A DNA stretch of 64,000 nucleotides from Putridiphycobacter sp045107045 (GTDB taxonomy: Bacteria > Bacteroidota > Bacteroidia > Flavobacteriales_D > Crocinitomicaceae), in NCBI GenBank assembly GCA_045107045.1, contig JBGCFR010000012.1, positions 1 to 64,000 on the forward strand. Reading direction: 5' to 3'. Position 1 is the first letter of the stretch. Every line of letters begins with the position of its first letter. Below are positions 16,261 through 24,053 of the stretch, piece by piece. The notes beneath the pieces are model-generated. The model was not told where the DNA came from. It ran no database searches and saw only the letters and a list, made by a program, of their open reading frames with translations. Made by a program: the position numbers and the translations under genes.

Positions 16261-17241
16261 CTAATTTTCTTTTACAAGTTTAAAATTATAACTTTCGCCA
16301 TCTTTTGAAATAATTTCAAGGATAAAAAAGTGCTGCTCTAAATCCCCTACAAAAATCTCATTAACGCAAACACCTGTTCTAATCAATGTTCCGTCAATAC
16401 CAGTCAATTTATAAGTATACTCATCATTATTCATATTGTTGAAAAAGATGAATTGATTTACCGGATTAGGAAAAGCGTTAATCTCATCAATAGAATTTGG
16501 ACTCAGGCCAAGTGGACCATAATCAAAGCTTAATTCATCAATCATAAACCGGGCATTTGAATTAGGTTCAACACTTGCAAAAAATGCAATAACAATAGAA
16601 TCGGGTATATCTGTTGACCAATAATTAATTGGAATTTCAAAATCATGCCAGCCATTTGTGACCGGGAAATTAGAAAAAGTATTACCGTTAAAAGCTATGG
16701 TATCATTTAAACCACCAACAGCGTTGAATTTTTTTAAGATAACCATACATTTTCCATAGTTTGGAATGATTGAAAGGGAATCGATAAACTGATATTTCCC
16801 TTTTAACTTAGTTGGTCGATAGGCAAATGGTTCACCACAAGACACAAAGTCAATATAGCCTTGACTGTTGGACTTGAATTCTGTTCCATTGACAATAAAA
16901 GTTTCAAAATTGCTGCCATCTGTTTTTAAGTAATTAGGCTTAGTTTCCAAACTTACTGCAAATGAAGAATAGGGAGTAGAATTGTTCCAATAGACCTCAT
17001 TAAAAAGCATGGAATATTGAAAACCGGATGCATTATAAGTTGAATTAGGTGTTAATGGGTAGACTGTATCATTGCCTGGCACAACATTTCCAGTCATTGA
17101 AACCGAAGTTATCCAATTATGCATTCTATCTAGTTCACCAATATAAATGGAGTCAAAACTAGGGTTGATGATATTCTGCGCTTTTGCAATTTGTGTAGTA
17201 CCAACAATTACGAATAGCTGAATAATTAATTTTGATTTCAT
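16261..17241 (-). CDS. T9SS-sorted secreted protein
   Basis: 326 residues from ATG 17241 (MKSKLIIQLFVIVGTTQIAKAQ is a clean signal peptide); a longer reading from 17340 only adds an unrelated hydrophobic N-terminus. The central part is a carbohydrate-binding-like jelly roll (TFSNFPVTNGWHDFEIPI and SNARFMIDELSF). The last ~75 residues are a type A T9SS sorting domain (NAFPNPVNQFIFFNN ... GESYNFKLVKE), so export and surface attachment or release through the Por system is expected. Convergent with ispG and divergent from the CotH-type gene. Exact function unknown. Confidence 0.8.
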   Translation of the reverse strand: MKSKLIIQLFVIVGTTQIAKAQNIINPSFDSIYIGELDRMHNWITSVSMTGNVVPGNDTVYPLTPNSTYNASGFQYSMLFNEVYWNNSTPYSSFAVSLETKPNYLKTDGSNFETFIVNGTEFKSNSQGYIDFVSCGEPFAYRPTKLKGKYQFIDSLSIIPNYGKCMVILKKFNAVGGLNDTIAFNGNTFSNFPVTNGWHDFEIPINYWSTDIPDSIVIAFFASVEPNSNARFMIDELSFDYGPLGLSPNSIDEINAFPNPVNQFIFFNNMNNDEYTYKLTGIDGTLIRTGVCVNEIFVGDLEQHFFILEIISKDGESYNFKLVKEN

Positions 17242-17364
17242 CTCAAATCTATTAGTACTTATAATAACGTTAAATAAATAAAAAAGTTGGAAAATAATAA
17301 CTTGCATGAACCAAAGGATTATTAAATTAATTTTGTCCAACTAAAAAACAAAGAATACCTTTTT

Positions 17365-19650
17365 ATGAAATTATCTTTTTGCTCATTAATTTGCATTTCA
17401 TTAACTCTAGGGTTAAATGGATCGGCTCAAGACTTTTATGACCTAACCACTATCCAATCTATAGATATAGTATTTGCTCAAAGTAATTGGGATCAACTAC
17501 TAGATGCTGAAAAAGCCGGAAATGAGGATTATATCATGGCCGCATCTGTGTCAATAAATGGAACTATTTTTGACAGTGTTGGTGTAAAATATAAGGGGAA
17601 TAGTACCTACAATGCAAATCAAGATAAAAACCCTTTTCACATAGAATTAGATACTTATAAAGACCAGGACTACAAAGGATACAAGGATATTAAGTTGAGT
17701 AATGTGGCTAAAGACCCTTCCTTTTTAAGAGAAGTATTGTCATATCAAATTATTAGACAATATATGGATGCACCTAAATCAAATTATGCCAATGTAACTG
17801 TAAATGGCACTTTGATTGGGCTTTATTCAAGCAGCGAAGCTATCTCGAAAACATTTTTAAGTGATCGATTTGATTCCAAGAACAATACCTTTGTTAAATG
17901 TAATCCAATAGCTGGTGCGGGTCCACAAAGCACTGATTTACCTGACCTAGTTTATTTCGGAACGGACAGTGCAGACTATGAAGATGCATATGAACTTAAA
18001 TCAGATATTGCATGGGCAGATTTAATTGCATTTTGCGATACTTTAAATAATAACATATCTGGAATAGAATCTGTTTTAGATGTGGACAGAGCTATATGGA
18101 TGTTAGCTTTAGATAATGTACTTGTAAACTTAGATAGTTATATTGGTGCATTCACCCAAAACTACTACTTATATCAAAGCGATTTTAATCAGTTCATTCC
18201 AATTATTTGGGATTTGAATGAATCATTAGGAGTGTTTAGTATGACAGGAACCAGCAATCTAAATAATACAACGTCCAAAGCACAAATGAGCCACTTATTA
18301 CATGAAAATGATACTGGTTTTCCTTTAATCAGTCAATTAATGAGTGTGCCTTTATATAAGCGTATGTATCTAGCGCATATTAAAACCATTTTGTTGGAGA
18401 ATTTTGATAATGGATCATACGTTACAACTGCTCAAACATTGCAAACACTTATTACAAGCTCGGTTCAAGCCGACAATAATAAATTTTTTACAAATGCAAA
18501 TTTTTCGTCAAATTTGAATAGTGATATTAATACTGGAGGTGGCGGACCAGGAGGTGGTGGTCCTGGTAGCGGATCGTACCCAGGTATAACTAATTTGATG
18601 AATGCAAGAAACACATATCTGCTTGCTCAAAGTGATTTCACAACTATTGAACCTACAATTTCAAATGTTGCTCCTAGCAATACTAGTCCAAATATTTATG
18701 ATGTAGTAACCGTGACAGCAACAATTACCAATGAGAATTCAGCTTATATAGGGTACCGTGACAATAAGTATGCTCCTTTTACAAGAACACTAATGTTTGA
18801 TGATGGAAACCATAATGATGGAGCAGCAAATGATGGCGTATATGGATTTGAACTAACTATGTCAAATACCATGATTCAATATTATATCTATGCTGACAAT
18901 AGCGATATTGGTAAATTTTCTCCAGTTAGAGCGGAATATGAATATCATATTATTGAAACATTTGCTCCCCCAGTTGGCGATTTGGTCATTAATGAATTTC
19001 AAGCTGATAATAATTCAACAAAAGCTGATCAGGATGGTGAGTTTGATGATTGGATTGAGTTATACAATAATACCAATGCTTCTATTGATTTAGGCGACTA
19101 TTATTTATCAGACAATGTCAATAATGTGCTTCAGTGGGTATTTCCAGCAGGCACATCCATTGCTGCGAATGGTTATTTAATTATATGGTGTGACAAAGAC
19201 ACAACACAGGTTGGTTTGCACACAAATTTCAAATTATCAGCAGGCGGTGAGACAGTATTTTTAAGTGACGACTCCGGTACTTTATTAGACCAGATCAGTT
19301 ATGGTGAGCAATCCGAAGATTTGTCTTATGCGCGTTTTCCAAACGGTACAGGTGCTTTTCAGGAAATGTTTCCTACTTTCAATTCAATAAACGTTGACGT
19401 AACTGGAATCGAATCTAACTATACTTACAGTACATTCAATATGTTTCCGAATCCTACAAATACAGTTTTAACTATAAAATTAGAAGACATAGACAATTCT
19501 ATTGAGCAGATTGTAATTTACAATGCTGTTGGACAAAAAATGTTGCAAGTTAATGTTAGTGGTACCAACAATTTGGATGTCAGCACATGGCCGAAAGGAA
19601 TTTATTTGGTAATGGCTAGTAATACAACAAAAAAGTTAATTATTAATTAG
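17365..19650 (+). CDS. CotH kinase / lamin-tail domain T9SS-secreted protein
   Basis: 761 residues: signal peptide (1-21); CotH kinase domain (~30-400; GVKYKGNSTYN, FIPIIWDLNESLGVF); a Gly/Pro linker near 392-405 (GGGGPGGGGPGSGS); a beta-sandwich (~420-525); a lamin-tail domain (~530-655; GDLVINEFQADN, DWIELYNNTNASIDLGDYYLSD); and a type A T9SS sorting domain (~680-761; FNMFPNPTNT ... KGIYLVMASNTTKKLIIN). CotH proteins are atypical kinases that phosphorylate secreted proteins, and lamin-tail domains are found on extracellular nucleases and surface proteins. The sigma-factor gene follows 12 bp after the stop codon. Confidence 0.88.
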   Translation: MKLSFCSLICISLTLGLNGSAQDFYDLTTIQSIDIVFAQSNWDQLLDAEKAGNEDYIMAASVSINGTIFDSVGVKYKGNSTYNANQDKNPFHIELDTYKDQDYKGYKDIKLSNVAKDPSFLREVLSYQIIRQYMDAPKSNYANVTVNGTLIGLYSSSEAISKTFLSDRFDSKNNTFVKCNPIAGAGPQSTDLPDLVYFGTDSADYEDAYELKSDIAWADLIAFCDTLNNNISGIESVLDVDRAIWMLALDNVLVNLDSYIGAFTQNYYLYQSDFNQFIPIIWDLNESLGVFSMTGTSNLNNTTSKAQMSHLLHENDTGFPLISQLMSVPLYKRMYLAHIKTILLENFDNGSYVTTAQTLQTLITSSVQADNNKFFTNANFSSNLNSDINTGGGGPGGGGPGSGSYPGITNLMNARNTYLLAQSDFTTIEPTISNVAPSNTSPNIYDVVTVTATITNENSAYIGYRDNKYAPFTRTLMFDDGNHNDGAANDGVYGFELTMSNTMIQYYIYADNSDIGKFSPVRAEYEYHIIETFAPPVGDLVINEFQADNNSTKADQDGEFDDWIELYNNTNASIDLGDYYLSDNVNNVLQWVFPAGTSIAANGYLIIWCDKDTTQVGLHTNFKLSAGGETVFLSDDSGTLLDQISYGEQSEDLSYARFPNGTGAFQEMFPTFNSINVDVTGIESNYTYSTFNMFPNPTNTVLTIKLEDIDNSIEQIVIYNAVGQKMLQVNVSGTNNLDVSTWPKGIYLVMASNTTKKLIIN

Positions 19651-19662
19651 ATTTGCTGAAAA

Positions 19663-20265
19663 CTGAACATCTCAGAAGAAGAACTCATATCGCAACTGGT
19701 AAAAAAAGATCGAAAGGCCTTTGCAATGCTGTATCAACTTCAAAGTGAAAAGGTATATAATACGGCTATCAGTTATTTACAAAATGCGAAAGATGCAGAA
19801 GAAATAACACAAGACGTATTCATCACCGTTTTTGATAAAATTACCCATTTCAAACAAGGCTCAAAACTGAGTACTTGGATGTATAGAATTACAATTAATA
19901 AGTCAATTAACTTCATTAAAAAAAGAAAACGACATCAATTGATGAGTTTAGGTTTGTTAAAAAATGACCCATCAGACTTTAATCATCCAGGCATTCAGTT
20001 AGAACATAAAGAAGAAGGTGTTGAATTATTTAAACAAATTGACCAACTGGCACCAAACCAAAAAACAGCATTCATTTTAGTTTATATTGAGCATTTACCT
20101 CAGCAAGAAGTGGCAGATATTTTGGAAACAACTGTAAAAGCGGTTGAATCATTACTTCAGAGAGCAAAAACAAAATTAAAAGCTAATATTAATTTTTATC
20201 AACCAAAGGAAAAGGTACTAAGTAGGTGTCTAAATAAAAAAAGAAAATGGAAGATCAATTTTTAA
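19663..20265 (+). CDS. ECF-type RNA polymerase sigma factor
   Basis: The protein has sigma region 2 (DAEEITQDVFITVFDKI, then GSKLSTWMYRITINKSINFIKKRKR) and region 4 (IDQLAPNQKTAFILVYIEHLPQQEVADIL then VKAVESLLQRAKTKLK). The first in-frame ATG, at 19726, would cut off the conserved opening. Upstream codons read NISEEELISQLVKKDRKAF, the normal start of these factors, and are preceded by CTG at 19663 after a TGA at 19657-19659. I therefore place the start at CTG 19663, giving 200 residues. It is followed, with overlap, by a small membrane protein and a CpxP-like protein, the usual cell-envelope stress module. Confidence 0.85.
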   Translation: MNISEEELISQLVKKDRKAFAMLYQLQSEKVYNTAISYLQNAKDAEEITQDVFITVFDKITHFKQGSKLSTWMYRITINKSINFIKKRKRHQLMSLGLLKNDPSDFNHPGIQLEHKEEGVELFKQIDQLAPNQKTAFILVYIEHLPQQEVADILETTVKAVESLLQRAKTKLKANINFYQPKEKVLSRCLNKKRKWKINF

Positions 20266-20501
20266 CCCCATTAGAAAAAATAGAAAAAGCAATGCCCTCA
20301 AATAATTTGTATTTAAAAATTGAGGCAAACATTTTCGAAAATAAAATAATTCCGCTTCGAACGATTTCACTTGTAGCGGCTTCAATTCTGCTTCTTCTAT
20401 TTGTAAATTTTTATACTTTAAAAAATAATGCCTCAATAGGTTCAAATACAAATGACACTGAATATGCTGATCAATTAGTAAACGACTTTGAAATATATTA
20501 G
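20247..20501 (+). CDS. Small single-pass membrane protein, likely anti-sigma
   Basis: 84 residues with a cytosolic N-terminus (~1-38), one transmembrane helix (~38-56, TISLVAASILLLLFVNFY) and a short outer tail. The start overlaps the sigma-factor end by 19 bp. Position, size and topology are those of the anti-sigma factors encoded after ECF sigma genes in Bacteroidota, although no zinc-binding anti-sigma motif is present. Assignment rests on context. Confidence 0.6.
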   Translation: MEDQFLTPLEKIEKAMPSNNLYLKIEANIFENKIIPLRTISLVAASILLLLFVNFYTLKNNASIGSNTNDTEYADQLVNDFEIY

Positions 20502-20502
20502 T

Positions 20503-20958
20503 ATGAAATCATTAAAGTTCTATAAATACCTTGCTTTAACTATGTTACTTTTAAATATAGTTATTGTTGCTTTTTTCTTTTTTAATAAGCCAAAACATGT
20601 TGATCATCCACATCATAAAATGGGGCCGCCTCCAATGTTAAATTTATCCGAAATCCAAGCGGAACAATTCCAAGTATTGGCAGATGAGCATAAGGGTGAG
20701 ATGAAAATAATAAAAGAAGAGCAAAAAGTAATTTTAGACAATCACTTTAAAACCCTTTATGATACAAATTCTAAGACTAAAGATTTGTCAAAATTTCTTG
20801 AGCTTGAGCAAAGAAAAATCAATACGACCTACCACCATTTTAGTGATTTAAAGGCATTATTGAATGAAGAGCAACTTAAAAATTATCCTGATTTTATTGA
20901 AAAAACGCTCAACATCATTTTAGGTGGTAAAAAAAGAAATCATCCACCCAAAAGATAA
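20503..20958 (+). CDS. CpxP/Spy-like periplasmic sensor protein
   Basis: About 151 residues from ATG 20503, two bases after the preceding stop (a TTG 15 bp upstream is the less likely start). An N-terminal anchor (~5-27) is followed by a His/Pro patch (HVDHPHHKMGPPP) and a long-helix domain with LxxxQ-type repeats (LSEIQAEQFQVLADEHKGEMK, LLNEEQLKNYPDF), as in the Spy/CpxP and 'periplasmic heavy metal sensor' families. The His cluster and the C-terminal KKRNHPPKR could bind metal. Together with the two genes before it, it probably senses envelope or metal stress. Confidence 0.75.
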   Translation: MKSLKFYKYLALTMLLLNIVIVAFFFFNKPKHVDHPHHKMGPPPMLNLSEIQAEQFQVLADEHKGEMKIIKEEQKVILDNHFKTLYDTNSKTKDLSKFLELEQRKINTTYHHFSDLKALLNEEQLKNYPDFIEKTLNIILGGKKRNHPPKR

Positions 20959-20966
20959 TCCTGATA

Positions 20967-21131
20967 TCATTTTTTGATCTTTCTCTTATTGTAAAAGTTT
21001 ACATGAATAAGTATTTCGGAAGCAGTCAGTCTTCCTTGTATTTCAGCAGGTCGCCACTTGTTCTGATTTAAAATTGTAGAAATTATTTGAAGGATATGTT
21101 GATCTTCCTCTCTAAATTGCAAAGGATGAAC
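20967..21131 (-). pseudogene. Possible C-terminal remnant of an envelope protein
   Basis: A minus-strand frame of about 54 codons without its own start reads ILQIISTILNQNKWRPAEIQ and then ILIHVNFYNKRKIKK before TGA 20967-20969. The pattern W-x-PA-x-x-x-G with a following hydrophobic strand resembles the last strand pair of TonB-type C-terminal domains. Its upstream end is blocked by a TAA at 21132-21134. A chance open frame cannot be excluded. Confidence 0.35.
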
Positions 21132-21197
21132 TTAATGCGGACATTCCATAAAAATCTAATTTGCGGCGCTACCAATAGCAAGAGGAGAAATGATTAA

Positions 21198-23492
21198 TTA
21201 AAGATTCACTTTTTCCAGAGTCACATCAATAAATTTAGAAACAGGCGTATTGCTTTTCTCAGCCACACTATCTATTGGCACTAATACGTTTGTTTCTGGA
21301 AAATAAGAACCAATGCAACCTTTGGCAATTTGATATTTTACCACTTTAAAGTTATTTGCATGACGTTTTTCACCATTAAAATGGCTAATTAAGTTCACAA
21401 TGTCTTCTGAATCTAGCCCTTGAGATGCCATGTCATCAGGATGCATTAAAATAACTCTTCTTTCGTTAAAGATACCACGGTATCGATCGTCCATACCATA
21501 AATGGTTGTATTATATTGATCATGTGTTCTCACCGTCATCAAAATAAAATGATTATCCTCTAATTTATTATCAGGAATTGGATTGATACTGAAATGAGCT
21601 TTACCACTTGCTGTTGTGAAAGCTCTGTTTCTAGAACCATTGGGTAAATAGAACCCTGCTGGGTTTAATACTCTTTTGTTATAATTATCAAAACCTGGAA
21701 TAGTCGCCTCAATATGGTCTCTTACCACGTCATAATTTGCAACCATGTCTTGCCACAATTTTTTATCTTCAAATAATGTTTCACCTAACTGACCAACAAT
21801 TGCAGGTTCACTCAATAAATTTTCAGAGGCAGGTTTAAAAGTGCCTTTACTTGAATGCACTACACCCATAGAATTCTCAACTGTCACAAACTGTTGACCT
21901 GAACTTTGAACATCTTCTTCAGAACGTGAAATGCATGGCAATATTATGGCCTCATTACCTGTTACTAAATGAGACCGATTAAGTTTTGTTGACACTTGCA
22001 CGGTTAAATCAACTTTCTGCATAGCCTCGCCTGTTAACTGACTATCAGGAGTTGCAGAAATAAAATTTCCTCCCAATCCAATAAACACTTTAACCTGATC
22101 TGAATTCATGGCTTTGATGGCGTCTACTACATCAAATCCATGATTTCTAGGACTTTTAAATTTAAATCGTTCATCCAATGAATCTAAAAAAGAAGCAGGT
22201 GGCTTTTCCCAAATACCCATGGTTCTATCACCTTGAACATTACTGTGCCCCCTAACAGGGCAGGTGCCAGCTCCAGGTTTTCCTATACTTCCTTTCAAAA
22301 GAAGAAGATTGACAATTTCTTGAACATTGCCAACACCATTTTTTTGTTGGGTAATTCCCATAGCCCAGCAGATGATAATTTTCTTTTTTTGAATCAGTAA
22401 ATTGGCAAAAGTTTTAACATCAGCGTCAGATAAACCAGATTGTTCAACAGCTTCTTGATAGTTCACAGTTTTCAAATGAGCAATAAAACTATCGTAATCT
22501 AAACAGTATTCTTTAATAAATTCATGATCGAAAATTGTGCCTGGAGCCTTTTCTTCTGCCTCAAGCATTAAAAACATAGTTGCCTTTAATAAGGCAACAT
22601 CACCGTTAATTTTAACTTGTAAAAACAAGTCTTGCAAATCGGTTCCTCCTTTAAAAACATCCAAAGGGCTTTGAGGGTCTGTAAAGTTTTGAGTTCCTGA
22701 TTCGTTAATTGGATTAACCCCTACAATTGTTCCGCCATTTTTTTTACATTTTGCCAAAGCAGCTAACATTCTTGGATGATTTGTACCCGGATTCTGACCC
22801 ATTACAACTATCACTTCAGCCTGGTATAAATCCTCTAATGTTACTGATCCTTTTCCAATACCAACAGTAGTGCTCAGGCCAGAGCCACTTGATTCGTGAC
22901 ACATATTTGAACAATCAGGCAAATTATTAGTGCCATACATTCTAATCATTAACTGATACATATATGCAGCTTCATTGCTGGTTCTTCCAGATGTATAAAA
23001 AACAGCTTCGTCCGGATTTGGTAAACTTTTTAATTTTGAGGCAATTTTTTCAAATGCCTTTTCCCAAGTAATAGGCTCATAATGCGATTTACCTGAAGGC
23101 AAATACATGGGTTCAGTTAATCTTCCTGATTTACCAATCCAATAATCGGTCTGTTCGCTTAAAAACTCTACACTGTGTTTTTGAAAAAAATGGCGGTCAA
23201 CCCTTTTATTGGTAGCCTCTTCCGCAATGGCTTTAGCACCATTTTCGCAATACTCACCTAGCTTAGATCGGTGTCCATCAGGATCAGGCCAAGCGCATCC
23301 AGGGCAATCAAAACCATGTTTTTGGTTCATTTTACTGAGCAACTTGAGGCCTCTTACAAAACCCATTTCCTCACTAATGTGCTTAAAAGATGATTGAATT
23401 GCCTTTAACCCAACCGCCTTTCTTTTAGGAGGTCCAAGCTTTAGGTTTTCAAATCTTTCTGGCGGAACTATTCTAACTTTTCTTTTTGACAT
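21198..23492 (-). CDS. FdhF/YdeP family molybdopterin oxidoreductase
   Basis: 764 residues from ATG 23492 (a TTG nine bases earlier is less likely). The opening HGFDCPGCAWPDP and the block TSGRTSNEAAYMYQ ... CSNMCHESSGSGL are signatures of the YdeP branch of formate-dehydrogenase-alpha-like proteins. VMGQNPGTNHPRML and CPVRGHSNVQGDRTMGI are molybdopterin guanine dinucleotide contacts. The C-terminal cofactor domain has MTVRTHDQYNTTIYGMDDRYRG. The family's reaction is not settled; members have been linked to acid resistance and formate metabolism. No accessory molybdenum gene is adjacent. It is divergent from the thiamine operon. Confidence 0.9.
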   Translation of the reverse strand: MSKRKVRIVPPERFENLKLGPPKRKAVGLKAIQSSFKHISEEMGFVRGLKLLSKMNQKHGFDCPGCAWPDPDGHRSKLGEYCENGAKAIAEEATNKRVDRHFFQKHSVEFLSEQTDYWIGKSGRLTEPMYLPSGKSHYEPITWEKAFEKIASKLKSLPNPDEAVFYTSGRTSNEAAYMYQLMIRMYGTNNLPDCSNMCHESSGSGLSTTVGIGKGSVTLEDLYQAEVIVVMGQNPGTNHPRMLAALAKCKKNGGTIVGVNPINESGTQNFTDPQSPLDVFKGGTDLQDLFLQVKINGDVALLKATMFLMLEAEEKAPGTIFDHEFIKEYCLDYDSFIAHLKTVNYQEAVEQSGLSDADVKTFANLLIQKKKIIICWAMGITQQKNGVGNVQEIVNLLLLKGSIGKPGAGTCPVRGHSNVQGDRTMGIWEKPPASFLDSLDERFKFKSPRNHGFDVVDAIKAMNSDQVKVFIGLGGNFISATPDSQLTGEAMQKVDLTVQVSTKLNRSHLVTGNEAIILPCISRSEEDVQSSGQQFVTVENSMGVVHSSKGTFKPASENLLSEPAIVGQLGETLFEDKKLWQDMVANYDVVRDHIEATIPGFDNYNKRVLNPAGFYLPNGSRNRAFTTASGKAHFSINPIPDNKLEDNHFILMTVRTHDQYNTTIYGMDDRYRGIFNERRVILMHPDDMASQGLDSEDIVNLISHFNGEKRHANNFKVVKYQIAKGCIGSYFPETNVLVPIDSVAEKSNTPVSKFIDVTLEKVNL

Positions 23493-23625
23493 AATTGACA
23501 AGTGAAAAAATGGATACTCTCAAAGATAAAACAAATAACGATTCTTTCAAGCATTACATTTTAACGGTCAAAAGTTAAAAAGTTGCAATACATAACCTAT
23601 GAATCCACAATCAGAAATATTTCCA

Positions 23626-23633
23626 TATATTTG
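23626..23633 (+). promoter_or_regulatory. -7 box of the thiamine operon
   Basis: TATATTTG is an exact TAnnTTTG box and lies 12 bp before the conserved GGGGGTG of the TPP riboswitch, so transcription would begin right at the aptamer. No clear -33 TTG was found at 19-21 bp. Confidence 0.6.
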
Positions 23634-23639
23634 TATAGC

Positions 23640-23722
23640 ACTTTGGGGGTGTTCATTATTTATATGAACTGAGACATACCCTTTGAACCTGATGTTGGTC
23701 ATTCAGCCGTAGGGAAAAGTAA
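23640..23722 (+). ncRNA. TPP riboswitch (thi box)
   Basis: Conserved elements in order are GGGGGTG (23645-23651), CTGAGA (23669-23674), TGAACCTGAT (23684-23693) and CAGCCGTAGGGAA (23704-23716), the pyrimidine- and pyrophosphate-sensing helices of the thiamine pyrophosphate aptamer. It precedes thiS by about 80 bp. The output is most simply explained by the start-codon hairpin at 23769-23802; no T-rich terminator follows the aptamer. Confidence 0.95.
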
Positions 23723-23768
23723 GCGTCAATTTGGGATAAATCCCATTTAGCCTTCTTCTCAGGCAGGA

Positions 23769-23802
23769 CACTTCCAAAGTCAAAACTCAAACTTTGGAAG
23801 TG
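23769..23802 (+). promoter_or_regulatory. Start-codon-sequestering hairpin (riboswitch expression platform)
   Basis: CACTTCCAAAGT (23769-23780) and ACTTTGGAAGTG (23791-23802) form a perfect 12-bp stem with a 10-nt loop. Both possible thiS start codons (TTG 23794 and GTG 23800) and the purine-rich GGAA lie in the 3' strand, so folding would hide the ribosome entry site. Confidence 0.65.
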
Positions 23803-24003
23803 ATAGAAGTATCCATTAATAGTCAGAACAAAACCATAGCTAAGAATACTTCGCTAGAAGAATTATTGGCTATTATAAATCAATCTAAAAATGGGATAGC
23901 CATTGCCATTAATAATCAAGTTGTACCTAAGAATGACTGGCCAAATTTTCACTTAAACGCTAACGATAAATTACTAATTATAAAAGCTACTCAAGGTGGC
24001 TAA
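23800..24003 (+). CDS. thiS: Sulfur carrier protein ThiS
   Basis: A 67-residue ubiquitin-like protein (beta-grasp) ending in the required diglycine (IIKATQGG). ThiF adenylates and then thiolates this end, and the sulfur is passed to ThiG. GTG at 23800 (M-I-E-V-S-I-N) gives the family's usual length; TTG at 23794 would add two residues. Both lie in the 3' arm of the hairpin after the TPP riboswitch. First gene of a nine-gene thiamine operon. Confidence 0.92.
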   Translation: MIEVSINSQNKTIAKNTSLEELLAIINQSKNGIAIAINNQVVPKNDWPNFHLNANDKLLIIKATQGG

Positions 24004-24053
24004 TTAAAATTGTGGCCTGCTATGATTAAGACAGGTGACTCATTAAAAATATT

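Noticed and set aside
17242..17340. 33-residue N-terminal extension of the T9SS protein
   Set aside because: The internal ATG at 17241 starts a clean signal peptide; the extension would bury it.
18536..18576. GGN-rich repeat in the CotH-type gene as a possible mobile or CRISPR-like repeat
   Set aside because: It encodes an in-frame Gly/Pro linker between domains; there are no spacers or unit periodicity.
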